DNA of 64,000 nt from Stenotrophomonas maltophilia (lineage in GTDB: Bacteria > Pseudomonadota > Gammaproteobacteria > Xanthomonadales > Xanthomonadaceae). The notes under the pieces were generated by a model. The model had not been told where the DNA came from. It did no database searches and saw only the letters and a program-made list of their open reading frames with translations. Positions within the stretch are counted from its first letter, which is position 1. Each line of letters begins with the position of its first letter. Shown one piece after another: positions 8,560-17,397 of the stretch. Where the stretch lies: NCBI RefSeq assembly GCF_013464485.1, contig NZ_RAUX01000019.1, forward strand, positions 9,233 to 73,232, written 5' to 3'. The translations under genes and the position numbers were made by a program.

Positions 8560-9009
8560 GACTGGCCTCTAGCTATTGGGATGCGTAGGACTTCTGCGAT
8601 TCGTTCCAGCGTAAATTCCTGTTGCTGCGTTCGAAAAGTGCTATCAGCGCCACCCGGCATCTCATCCCGTGAAGAGCAATCGTGTTGTTCAGCGAATCAA
8701 ACTAGCATAATCAATGGAGCGTGCAGGATGCATCTGTAAGATCCTCAAGCCCCACCTGAGCCGAAGTCATCACCTGAAATGGTTCTTCGTGCTCCACGTA
8801 GGTGTGTAGAGTCGAACTCTGGCGTCACACTGGCTTACGTCATTTATCCGATTGATCGTGTCCGTACTCTCTCGCGGGCGGATGGTTGCCCCCATATCGG
8901 AATCACCTGGACCGCGGGTCCGCTTTCGGCCAAGAGCGGACTCTCGCAGTGCCTCGACCAGGCCCAACCCCGAGTCGGTTCGGCCCGGAAGAATGGATTC
9001 GGTCGAACC
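8560..9009. other. Intergenic region with near-palindrome copy 3
   Basis: 450 bp with no gene I can support. It includes the promoter side of the unknown operon and the palindrome GTCCGCTTTC...AGAGCGGAC at 8918-8941. Confidence 0.4.
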
Positions 9010-9369
9010 CTACTTGAACATCTCCAACAGATCCTTGTCTTCGTGCCGCTCCTCCCACGTGGAGAGAAAGCAGAAGCTCACACCGCTCTGCATGGCAGCC
9101 TTCTGGAACCCAGCCAGCTCCTCCTTCGTGATCGGATACTCAACCGGATCAAAGTGAAGAAGCGCCCACGGCTTTTGAAGTGAAAACCCGGACCTGAGTT
9201 CCGAGAAGAGTTCCTTCAGTAGAGGCCGGAATACGGAGAAGTCCTTGATCGCCCCTGCGCGATTTCCAAGGGCGTGACACTGGCGACGGATGGTCCTGTC
9301 TCCGCCCACCAGGCGCGCAATGAAATGGTCCTGGTGCACTTGAACGTAGATCAGCTGACGGCGAAACAA
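9010..9369 (-). CDS. Hypothetical protein
   Basis: A 119-residue protein beginning MFRRQLIYVQVHQDHFIARL. The N-terminus looks like the first strands of an actin-like or RNase-H-like fold, but the rest (LLKELFSELRSGFSLQKPW, EEERHEDKDLLEMF-like tail) is not recognised. It lies alone, on the same strand as the DUF998 gene upstream (61-bp gap). Confidence 0.45.
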   Translation of the reverse strand: MFRRQLIYVQVHQDHFIARLVGGDRTIRRQCHALGNRAGAIKDFSVFRPLLKELFSELRSGFSLQKPWALLHFDPVEYPITKEELAGFQKAAMQSGVSFCFLSTWEERHEDKDLLEMFK

Positions 9370-9430
9370 CCTCGTCCCCTTCTCAACTCCACACGCTCAA
9401 TAGCCGTCCATGTGCCTGCATGCCCTTCCA

Positions 9431-10033
9431 TCAAAGCGCCGGCTGCGCCTTCAACGCGCTTGAACCCCTGCGCAGCAGATACAGCGTAACCAGGAACGGC
9501 CACAGCGAGTTGATGGACGAGAACACGCGCTGGGTCAGCCCTCTGAAGCCCTCCGGGTCCGCGCCCACCAGGTTCAACCAGAGGTAGACGATGCTAGCGA
9601 TGCTCACCACAGCGGTCACGGCGTACGCCCTCCGGCTGGCAGACCACGCGCTCAACTCGATGTGCGACATCGCCGGTGCAATGATGTTGGCGATACCGAT
9701 GGTATAGAAGCCATGCATCGGATGGCCCATGGGCCAGAGCCCGTTGGTCAGCATCGAGACGCCAAATATCATCCAGCAGATCGCACCTACGGCAATCCGG
9801 CGACCGGATTCCCGCCATACCCCAACGGAAAACGCCACGAAGCCCACGCCGGAGCCGATGGCGGCGATCCTGGCGCAGATGCTTGCGAGCGTGGGCGCCT
9901 GCAGCAGCTCGCTGGCGTGCTGCGCAAGTGGGTTGTAGCCCGGCGCGAACAGGGCGGCAACGCTGGTCCAGAACAGGAACCACGGAAGCGGGACCAGACC
10001 CGCAGACAGAAGAAGTCGATTGCGGCGTAACAC
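9431..10033 (-). CDS. DUF998-family membrane protein
   Basis: A 200-residue integral membrane protein with about six hydrophobic segments. The early FWTSVAALFAPGYNPLAQHASELLQAP region and the GLWPMGHPMHGFYTIG loop are characteristic of DUF998 proteins. Function is unknown. The ATG at 10033 begins MLRRNRLLLSAGLVPL, a typical positive-inside N-terminus. No obvious partner. Confidence 0.7.
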   Translation of the reverse strand: MLRRNRLLLSAGLVPLPWFLFWTSVAALFAPGYNPLAQHASELLQAPTLASICARIAAIGSGVGFVAFSVGVWRESGRRIAVGAICWMIFGVSMLTNGLWPMGHPMHGFYTIGIANIIAPAMSHIELSAWSASRRAYAVTAVVSIASIVYLWLNLVGADPEGFRGLTQRVFSSINSLWPFLVTLYLLRRGSSALKAQPAL

Positions 10034-10695
10034 GTACAGTGATCCTTGTTTTGGCCTGCGCCAGTGGGTGGAATCCGTTCAAAAGCCGCAGAACCTTCCT
10101 GCGGCGGGCAGGACAGTTTCGGGTGACTACAACAGTAGTCAGATTCTGCGTGGCACCCCATAGGGTCAATAGGCAGAAAGTCACTCACGCCTGGCGGCGA
10201 AGCGCGCCACACACGCGTACGCCGCGCCAGCCCCATCGCAACGGTGATCACACATTGCCGTCGAATCAATGCTGTCGCATTTGCCGCGCTTTGCGTCTCC
10301 TTCAGGACGATCTGACAACTCCATCCCAGAAGTGCCGTTTCGCTTACAACCCCAAGGCTCTCGCACCTTTTCCGGGCTGTGCGACAATGCCAAAAGCGTC
10401 TCGGGTATTGGCGGCATTGCCCCTACACCTTGGCATTCCGAACAACAGCAGGTAATCGTTACTGCGCCACCGTGCATCGGTGGTCGGGACTCGAAAGCCC
10501 GTTTTGTTGGGAAGTAGTTTGCGCTTGCCAGCCGGCACCACCGCGCGTGGTGCCGGCTGGCAATCCGTCTGCCGGCTATGGCGGGCGGGGCGTGGGGGTC
10601 TTGTACCCGCCGGTTCCCAACATCCGGTTTTCGAGCCACGCCCTGCCCGCCACCTTTATCGGTGGCGGCTTCTGCCTGCTTGCACGGAGCCCGCC
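10034..10695. other. 662-bp intergenic region with strong hairpin
   Basis: No supported gene. A perfect 16-bp inverted repeat (TTGCCAGCCGGCACCA at 10525-10540 and its complement at 10548-10563) has a 7-nt loop. It lies about 130 bp before the next start codon and could be a REP-like element or an attenuator-type structure. A second, weaker GC-rich inverted arrangement (GGGTCTTGTACCC region) follows near 10600. Confidence 0.5.
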
Positions 10696-11052
10696 ATGAC
10701 CACACCACACTCCCCTCCCCCGCGCCCCATCCAGGAAGCGCCGTCATCCACGCCTGCGCTGGACCCCAACAGCCTCATCGCCGTCCTGCACACCATCGGT
10801 GCCGGCGCTGCGGCTGACGGCCAGCCATGGCCCGAGCGCCACCACCTGCGCAGCCGGCAGATGGCACTGTCCGACGCCGACTGCGCGGCAACCGGCCAGC
10901 GCATCGTGCAGGAAATCCTGCTGGCGGCCGAGCGCACGCGCCAGAACGGTGAGCCCGAGCAGTACGTGGGCGACCGGGTGATGGAGGGGCTGGTGATGGC
11001 CGATATGGCACTCACGGCCTTCATCCACGAACGGATGCGGCCAAGGGACTGA
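10696..11052 (+). CDS. DUF6124/DUF3077-like small protein
   Basis: A 118-residue protein with a Pro-rich N-terminus (TTPHSPPPRPIQEAPSS), then a helical part with DPNSLIAVLHTIGAGAAADGQPWP and ending MADMALTAFIHERMRPRD. The overall look is that of small DUF3077/DUF6124 proteins common in Pseudomonas and Xanthomonadaceae. Function unknown. The ATG at 10696 lies after GGAGCCCGCC. The gene stands 47 bp before the next, possibly co-transcribed, gene. Confidence 0.55.
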   Translation: MTTPHSPPPRPIQEAPSSTPALDPNSLIAVLHTIGAGAAADGQPWPERHHLRSRQMALSDADCAATGQRIVQEILLAAERTRQNGEPEQYVGDRVMEGLVMADMALTAFIHERMRPRD

Positions 11053-11099
11053 GCGCCCGCAGGCGGTGCATCCCCTTCTGCCTGGGTGCGGAGTGACGA

Positions 11100-11603
11100 A
11101 TGAAGAAGCACGGTCTTGCCGCGGTGGCGGCGTGCATCGCGGTGATCGGCGCAGTGTGGGCGGCGTGGCCCAAGCCCGCGGGCGATCAGGTCTGGGCCTA
11201 CCAGAAGCTGCAGCCGGCCGACTACCGGCTGCTGTACAGCGATGCCCTCGGCTTCCTGACCGTGAAAGCGGATGAGGGGTTTGAACTGTACACACGCTTT
11301 TCCGGCGCCACATCCTTCCAGATCCGGTGCAAGGGTGTTGTGGTGATGGACGTGGAGAATGCGCCCTCGCGTGTGCTGATCCGGTTGCCCCCCGATGCAC
11401 GGTGGCGGGCGCCGGATATCGAGCTGCTGCGCGTCAGTTTCGAGCGTTGGTTGGATCTTCACCAGAGCGAGGGAAGGCTGCTGGTGGAAAGTGCGGGGCC
11501 TTCGTGGGTTGAGGCGCGGTTCGGGCGCTTCGATGGGTTGGTGCCTGATGAGCAGCGGTGTCTGTCCGGGGTGTCGCACAGCGATTGGCGAGAATCGCCC
11601 TGA
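11100..11603 (+). CDS. Hypothetical secreted or membrane-anchored protein
   Basis: A 167-residue protein with an N-terminal signal or anchor (MKKHGLAAVAACIAVIGAVWAAW). The remainder is a mixed alpha/beta domain with no recognised motif (two Cys, in FQIRCKGVV and EQRCLSG, might pair in the periplasm). The start is the ATG at 11100, overlapping a short TGACGA context. Confidence 0.5.
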   Translation: MKKHGLAAVAACIAVIGAVWAAWPKPAGDQVWAYQKLQPADYRLLYSDALGFLTVKADEGFELYTRFSGATSFQIRCKGVVVMDVENAPSRVLIRLPPDARWRAPDIELLRVSFERWLDLHQSEGRLLVESAGPSWVEARFGRFDGLVPDEQRCLSGVSHSDWRESP

Positions 11604-11802
11604 CCGGCCATCCGTAGCACGAAACCACCCGACGTCTCCCCGTCCTGAGTTGCCCCGTACTGATCGATGAAACGCTGATCTCATCGATGGTTCGGAACTC
11701 CGGGGCGACGTCAGGGTTGAAGGCGATCAGCACCTCCAACTGGGCAGTGGGATCCAGGCAACTACGCCGTACCAGTCCAGCGACATTCACGGCCGCCTCA
11801 AC

Positions 11803-12342
11803 TTAGTCCGGCTTGCGCTCTTCACTTGAGAAAACGCCATTGCCCCGCTCGAGAAAGAACACCGACTCCGGAATAGCGCTATTGCCGATGTTCCTGACTC
11901 CAACGCCGATCACTCCCTTTCTCCTATCGAAATAGAAGGAGTTGGCGTGAACGCCAATCCTTTCCACATCCACCTTCAGAACTTCGCGATCATCGGCCAA
12001 CATGGGAATGGAGAGGGTCTCTACCACGGCGAAGGTAAACTCGCCCTCCTTGTACCTGTCACCAACCTTCCCTCCATCAGGCAGCTTGTAGAGGGCCATG
12101 AAGTCAACCTTAAGGCAGTCCGAGGAACCGCCAGTTTGACAAGGCTCAAGATTGCCGAACTCGTTGCCGTACCCAAAAAGACCTTTCTCACGAAGTATGG
12201 TCAACCTGGAATCGACACCATTTGCTGAGTACCGCATATCTGGAGCGTAGTTTATGTATAGGACATCATCCGCCCTGGAAGGGATACTCACCACCATGGT
12301 GGCCAACGCAACTGCTGTAGCCAGTAGTCTCAGCTTCATCAT
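11803..12342 (-). CDS. Hypothetical exported protein
   Basis: A protein of about 179 residues with a clear signal peptide (MMKLRLLATAVALATMVVSIPSRADD, cleavage probably after SRA). The mature part has beta-rich segments (VLYINYAPDMRYSANGVDSRLTIL) and one Cys pair (EPCQTGGSSDCLKVDF). The frame is open to 12492, but I chose 12342: it places the signal sequence first and has GAAGGGGCG just upstream. No family recognised; the spacing of the two Cys suggests a disulfide and a periplasmic or secreted location. Confidence 0.6.
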   Translation of the reverse strand: MMKLRLLATAVALATMVVSIPSRADDVLYINYAPDMRYSANGVDSRLTILREKGLFGYGNEFGNLEPCQTGGSSDCLKVDFMALYKLPDGGKVGDRYKEGEFTFAVVETLSIPMLADDREVLKVDVERIGVHANSFYFDRRKGVIGVGVRNIGNSAIPESVFFLERGNGVFSSEERKPD

Positions 12343-12808
12343 CGCCCCTTCGGTCCTATCCCTATGTTCCGCGACGCGTACTCCATGATCAGGTTGGAGT
12401 ATTCGCTCGCTTTTCACGGAAATCCCCCTCATCCGAGACTCGGTCTTGCCAGACGGTTTCATACCCTCCGGCAGCTGGCTCTCAGTGCCCACAATCTGAC
12501 CCGATAGATCGCCTCTCCGGATTCATTGCTCACACCCACGCGCAGACCGGGCGACGAAGGGCAACCAATGAAAGAGAGGAAACCGGCCCATGGCGGAATC
12601 AACTTTCGCATACCCACTTCTCTGCGTCAGAGCTGAGCAAGCCTTCTGCGCCCCCACCTTGGCGCGCATGGAGCCACTATATCGCCCTCCAACTTCGCTG
12701 TTGAACACGCCTTTCCAGAATCCCCCTAGCCACGCCACCAGCAATTCCCGATAGCGCCCTGCGGAACACCTGCCGCACCATCAAGCCCCCTTCCGCAGGA
12801 AAACTCAC
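12343..12808. other. Intergenic region before comM
   Basis: 466 bp. A leftward open frame at 12523-12744 exists but has no ribosome binding site or family similarity. The last 80 bp must contain the comM promoter and a CAGGA ribosome binding site. Confidence 0.4.
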
Positions 12809-13652
12809 ATGAGCCTGGCGCTGGTCCACAGCCGTGCCCGCGCCGGCGTCGATGCCCCGTTGGTGCGGGTGGAAGTGCATCTCTCTGGCGGCCTGCCCGC
12901 CACCCAGATTGTCGGCCTGGCCGAGACCAGCGTGCGTGAGTCCCGTGAACGCGTGCGTGCCGCCCTGCTCTGCGCGCGCTTCGACTTCCCGCAGCGGCGC
13001 ATTACGTTGAACCTCGCGCCCGCCGACCTGCCCAAGGAAGGTGGGCGCTACGACCTGGCCATTGCCTTGGGAATTCTTGCGGCCAGCGGACAGGTCGATC
13101 CGCAGTCGCTGCTGCAGTACGAGTTCCTGGGCGAGCTTGGCCTGACCGGTGAACTGCGGCCAGTGGCTGGTGCGCTGCCGGCTGCGATTGCGGCGGCCGA
13201 AGCCGGGCGCATTCTGGTGGTGCCACCGGGGAATGCTGCAGAGGCTGCTTTGGCCGAGCATGCGGATGTGCGTGTGGCCCGTACGCTGCTGGAATGCTGC
13301 GCCGGGCTGGGCAATCCACGCCTGTTACCGCCCGTGGAGCGCGTAGACACGACACCGTTGCCATTGCCTGATCTGGCCGACGTGCGTGGACAGGCGCATG
13401 CACGGCGGGCGTTGGAGGTTGCCGCTGCCGGTGGTCACCATCTGCTGTTGATCGGCAGCCCTGGCTGCGGCAAGACGCTGCTGGCCTCCCGTCTGCCCAG
13501 CCTGTTGCCGGATACCGAGGAGGCCGAGGCATTGCAGTTGGCCGCGATTGCCTCGGTGAGTGGCGAAGGATTGGATCCAAGGCGATGGCGGCAGCGGCCA
13601 TTCCGGGCACCGCACCACAGTGCCAGTGCGGCGGCGCTGGTGGGTGGAGGCA
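12809..13652 (+). pseudogene. comM: comM 5' part, interrupted (YifB-type Mg-chelatase-like AAA+ helicase)
   Basis: Codons 1-281 plus the first base of codon 282 of ComM, the AAA+ hexameric helicase that extends D-loops during natural transformation. It starts MSLALVHSRARAGVDAPLV and contains the LonC-like N-terminal domain and the AAA+ Walker A motif GSPGCGKTLLASRLPS. The gene is cut directly after LVGGG by the Tn7-like element. In the present sequence translation runs on into the element and stops at 13717, giving a truncated product without Walker B. The remainder of comM is at 48796-49451. With one copy of AGGCA removed the two parts join in frame (GGC AAC CCG). Confidence 0.95.
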
Positions 13653-13699
13653 TGTCATTTCCACGTAAAAGAGAGACTCAACATTTAAAAACGAGACAC
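13653..13699. repeat. Left end of the transposon with TnsB-site-like repeats
   Basis: After the terminal TGTCATTTCC come two similar blocks: GTAAAAGAGAGACTCA and ATTTAAAAACGAGACAC. The second is a close inverse match of the repeats in the right end (48634 and 48664), sharing ACATT-AAA-ACGAGAC. They are the likely TnsB binding sites. Confidence 0.7.
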
Positions 13700-14080
13700 A
13701 AGAGATCGAAGCTCTAGCACCAGCCGATCGGCATCTGTTTGATATCTATAGTAAATAACCTGAAGTTCGCGTGCACGGAGGCAAGCGATATCTACCCAAC
13801 GCCCCTACGACATGAGCAAATGGTGACGGAACGGCTGCGGCCGCGCGGCCAGGAAAGCTCGTGCCCCGTGCCATTCACCGAGGACGTCAACGGGCGCCCT
13901 GGGAGCCACTCCCCCGCCTGCAAGCTTGGCAGCTAGACAGATGAAGGCCAGCGCAGAGCAGTGAACTCTCCAAGTCCTGGTCTCCGATCCGGCTGCTTTT
14001 TCCACCTCGTCTGTCGCAACTGCGCAGATTTGCGCGCATTATGGGGGCAGAATCGCCCTAATGAGCGGAATTGCGCGCAT
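13700..14080. other. Non-coding stretch at the left end with repeat operator
   Basis: No gene up to 14080. The last 60 bp contain the direct repeat TTGCGCGCAT at 14030-14039 and 14071-14080, the second directly abutting the start codon of the HTH gene. They are probable autoregulatory operator sites. Confidence 0.5.
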
Positions 14081-14374
14081 ATGAACGACACTCCAGCCCA
14101 GTCGCCAGAGGAAATTGCCCAGGCATTAGGACAGCGCCTGCGGACGAAAAGGCTCATCAAGAACATCTCTCAGACAGTTCTGGCTGACAAGGCGGGTATC
14201 TCGCGCAGGGCACTGGTGCAGCTTGAGGCTGGAGAAGGGTCCACGGTGAGGACGCTCGTGTGCGTACTCAAGGCGCTAGGCCTAGAAGAGCAACTAAGCG
14301 CAATCGCTATGAGCCCAACAGTTAGCCCAATGGCTTTGCTCAAGACCAAGCGCCTGCGAAGACGGGCGAGCTAG
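14081..14374 (+). CDS. XRE/HipB-type helix-turn-helix regulator
   Basis: A 97-residue DNA-binding protein. LRTKRLIKNISQTVLADKAG followed by ISRRALVQLEAGEGSTV is a HipB-like XRE helix-turn-helix. The C-terminal part ends in basic residues (KTKRLRRRAS). HipB proteins normally pair with a HipA kinase, but no hipA follows within 760 bp. The start at 14081 (MNDTPAQ) is preferred over 13961, because the upstream extension lacks family character and the direct repeats lie directly before this ATG. It may control the transposon cargo, for example the helicase-nuclease operon downstream on the same strand. Confidence 0.7.
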   Translation: MNDTPAQSPEEIAQALGQRLRTKRLIKNISQTVLADKAGISRRALVQLEAGEGSTVRTLVCVLKALGLEEQLSAIAMSPTVSPMALLKTKRLRRRAS

Positions 14375-15140
14375 TTAGCGTCACTTCTGCTCCCCTGCCT
14401 CAGAGTCAACGGAAACTTGCACTCAATCAAGACTGTTGGAACCTTTCAGACCAGTACTGTCAGGGCGTGATCGGCTCACGGCCGCGCGGAGCGCGTGACG
14501 CCAATATGGTTTCGCCACCTGGCAGAGCGGGATCTCTACAAGAGAGCAGCCAGCGCCCTGCATCTGAAGTTCAACCACTGAAGAGCCAGGCGAATCGCTC
14601 CCGGGCACCTCATCCAAAGTCGACTAGAGTGCGGTCTGGCGAGGCTCCACCCGACAGCACGGATGGCTCTAACTGGAGTTGCAAACCTCTGATCCTGCCA
14701 AGCATCCTTTGCCACATGCTTGATGCTGTCGAGGCGCCCGCCAAGGTCCAACACCCACTCATGCCGTATCCAAGGTGGAGTAGCTCGTTCGATAGATCCG
14801 CTCAAGAGTGAGCAGTTCCAAGAAGCCTTCGCAGGCCCGCTGTTACCGCAATGGCCTCTCCGCTCGTTGAGCAGATCACCCTGTTGGGGTTGCTACTTGT
14901 CCTGAGATCGCCGACGGCAAGCATTTCTGATCCGTTGGAAGCTCGGCCACCTTAGATGCACATCGAACTGTGCTTTCTGCAACGGGCAGATAGCGCAGTT
15001 GCCATCGGTCCCCGCCGATTCCGCGCGAACGAAACACATTCGCATCAATGCGATTGACCAACTTTTCATCGCGTTGCGAGCGAGGTGGATTTCCTGCACT
15101 GCGCCGGTGTAAGTTAGGCGGTGCCAACAGGGGGCACGAA
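14375..15140. other. 766-bp gap before the helicase gene
   Basis: Open frames on both strands here have no family similarity or plausible start sites, and I see no supported gene. It could hold the promoter of the helicase-nuclease operon. A decayed gene (for example a lost hipA) cannot be excluded. Confidence 0.35.
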
Positions 15141-17387
15141 ATGGACTTTCAGACACTTTTGCAGGCGCTGTATCCTGCAGATTCGGCAATCCAGCCGACT
15201 CAACAACAGCAAGATATCCTTCGTCACAAGTCGGGCCCAGCTTGGGTCCTAGCAGGGCCTGGGTCTGGCAAGACTGAGGTACTTTCCCTCTATGTGATGC
15301 GACTCTTGTTCGTGGAGAACGATCCGATTCAGGCCGAGCGTGTGCCGCCTGAATGTATCTTCGTAACGACGTTCACGGAGAAGGCTGCAAAGAATCTGCT
15401 TGATCGCATTGGGCGGCATCGCGAGAAGATCCTGGCATCCGTCTCCAATGCCCCAGAAGTTGACCTGTCCAAGCTACGGATTGGGACGCTGCACTCGCTT
15501 GCGAACGACATCCTTCAGGAGCATCGCGCAGCATCTTATCGAAATGTGCGCTTGATGGACGAGCTTGAGACCAGCATGTTCGTACACGAGAACATGAGTC
15601 TCATAAGGAAGGGGGATGACGCGCGCGACCGCCCCTTCTGGTCTCATTTCGAGTTCATGATGAGTCCACGCGACTGGAAATCAACGTTCAAGCGCTTGCC
15701 GACGGAATGGGTTCAAACCCGCACTTTGATCACACTGTTCAATCGCGTTTGCGATGAACGCAAGAATCTTGCATCCATGAAGGCGGCAGGCGGTCCAATG
15801 GCGCGCCTTGCCGAACTCTATGAAGAATTCCAGCAGCACCTGATTGACAATCATCGATGCGACTTCTCGCAGTTGCAGTACCGATTCCAGCAGTTCCTGC
15901 AATCAGCGGAGGGGCAACGGCTACGCGAAGGCATCCCCGGCGATCCAGAGAACAAAGGCATCACCCACGTATTGGTTGACGAGTACCAAGATACAAATCT
16001 GATCTTGGAATCGATCTACCTCGAGCTTGGCCGCCGTGCTCCACACAACCTGATTGTCGTCGGCGACGACGATCAATCCATGTACCGCTTCCGCGGTGCA
16101 AGCGTGGAATGCATGGTCACGTTTGATGCTGCGTGTCAGACCTTCTGGGGAATTCCCCCAACATCTGTCGCCAAGTATCCGCTGGTGGGCAACTTCCGAT
16201 CCCATCCCGATATCGTCTCCTTCTGCAACGACTACTTAACGGCATTCCCGTCGATGGCCATCCCGGGCGCCCGCGTAGCGGGCAAGCCATTGATGACCGC
16301 TCAAGGAAAAATTGCAGGGTCGTACCCGGCGGTCGGGGTAATGACTGGAAAGAAGTTGACCGACATCGCCTCGTCGTTCGCTGACGCTGTCGTAGACCTC
16401 AAGGCCTGCGGCACGCTGGCTGACTACAGCCAGGCCGTGCTTTTGCTCGGCAGCACTAAGGAAAGCGCCCACAACGCAGGACCGTATGTTGAGGCGCTTA
16501 GAAGTCGCAATGTGCCTGTATACAACCCTCGCAACAGGAAGTTCCTTGAGCAGCCTGAAATCGCTGGGCTTCTGGGTTGCCTTCTCCTTCTGCTCGATCC
16601 GCACTCAGCACATATTCCTAACTGGGCGCCATTTGAGCTTCCCGATGTCTTGGCAGGGTTCCGTAGCGCCGCACTCTCACTAAAGAGCAGCCATCCGCAG
16701 CTAAGCAAGTACATCGATGAGGTGAACAATAACTTGGCCACCAATCCAGACGTGTATCTGGATGCCAAGTTGCAGGAACTGACCTTCTATCTCTTGGCTT
16801 TGCCGCCCTTCGATCAAGCGATGGTGGACGCCGAGGCTCGGGTTCGACTGGCTAAGTTGACTTCGCTTATTGAGTCCTACGCTTCGATCCCAGTGCAGAA
16901 CGAGCCTCACGTCTTCCGCGGAACACTCAAGTCCAATGCCGATGGCAGTGGATCGGTGAATCCGTACTGGCTGAAAACCTTCTATGTTCGCTTCTTCGGC
17001 TATTTGTCGCGCGGCGGGGTGAATGACGTGGAGGATGGGACCGTCATCTCACCACCTGGGATGCTCTCTGTGATGACGATGCACCAAGCCAAGGGCCTCG
17101 AGTTCCCTGTGGTGTTTGTTGGTCACCTTGGGGACAGCGCAACAGTCGAGGACACCCACACGCTCGAGAACATGTTCTCAGCCTTCCCCAACCTCTCAGG
17201 GCGACAGTTCAACGCGTTGCCTGCATTGGTTCGAGCTGAACTCGACTTGATACGGAAGTACTACGTGGCGTACTCACGCGCTGAGTACGCCTTGGTTCTC
17301 GTAGGAACCAAGGCCCATGTCTCCAAAGGTACGACGCCATGTGGACCAGATAAAACCTGGCTGCTCAATCGCGCGCACGAAATTTAG
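15141..17387 (+). CDS. UvrD/PcrA-type superfamily 1 helicase
   Basis: A 748-residue 3'-5' DNA helicase. Motif I is AGPGSGKTE (residues 38-46), motif Ia TFTEKAAKNLLDRI, motif II VDEYQDTN (Asp near 280), motif III VVGDDDQSMYRFRGA, motif IV NFRSHPDIV, motif V MTMHQAKGLEFPVVFV and motif VI YVAYSRAEYALVL. The start at 15141 (MDFQTLLQ) has AGGGGGC directly upstream and fits better than the earlier in-frame Met. The next gene, an Fe-S nuclease, begins 10 nt after the stop, so the pair resembles split AddA/AddB-like or defence helicase-nuclease modules. Its place before the deazaguanine operon suggests it supplies the restriction (DNA-degrading) arm. Confidence 0.9.
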   Translation: MDFQTLLQALYPADSAIQPTQQQQDILRHKSGPAWVLAGPGSGKTEVLSLYVMRLLFVENDPIQAERVPPECIFVTTFTEKAAKNLLDRIGRHREKILASVSNAPEVDLSKLRIGTLHSLANDILQEHRAASYRNVRLMDELETSMFVHENMSLIRKGDDARDRPFWSHFEFMMSPRDWKSTFKRLPTEWVQTRTLITLFNRVCDERKNLASMKAAGGPMARLAELYEEFQQHLIDNHRCDFSQLQYRFQQFLQSAEGQRLREGIPGDPENKGITHVLVDEYQDTNLILESIYLELGRRAPHNLIVVGDDDQSMYRFRGASVECMVTFDAACQTFWGIPPTSVAKYPLVGNFRSHPDIVSFCNDYLTAFPSMAIPGARVAGKPLMTAQGKIAGSYPAVGVMTGKKLTDIASSFADAVVDLKACGTLADYSQAVLLLGSTKESAHNAGPYVEALRSRNVPVYNPRNRKFLEQPEIAGLLGCLLLLLDPHSAHIPNWAPFELPDVLAGFRSAALSLKSSHPQLSKYIDEVNNNLATNPDVYLDAKLQELTFYLLALPPFDQAMVDAEARVRLAKLTSLIESYASIPVQNEPHVFRGTLKSNADGSGSVNPYWLKTFYVRFFGYLSRGGVNDVEDGTVISPPGMLSVMTMHQAKGLEFPVVFVGHLGDSATVEDTHTLENMFSAFPNLSGRQFNALPALVRAELDLIRKYYVAYSRAEYALVLVGTKAHVSKGTTPCGPDKTWLLNRAHEI

Positions 17388-17397
17388 GAACCAGACC

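Noticed and set aside
12523-12744. 73-residue leftward open frame before comM
   Set aside because: No ribosome binding site or recognised family; may be chance.
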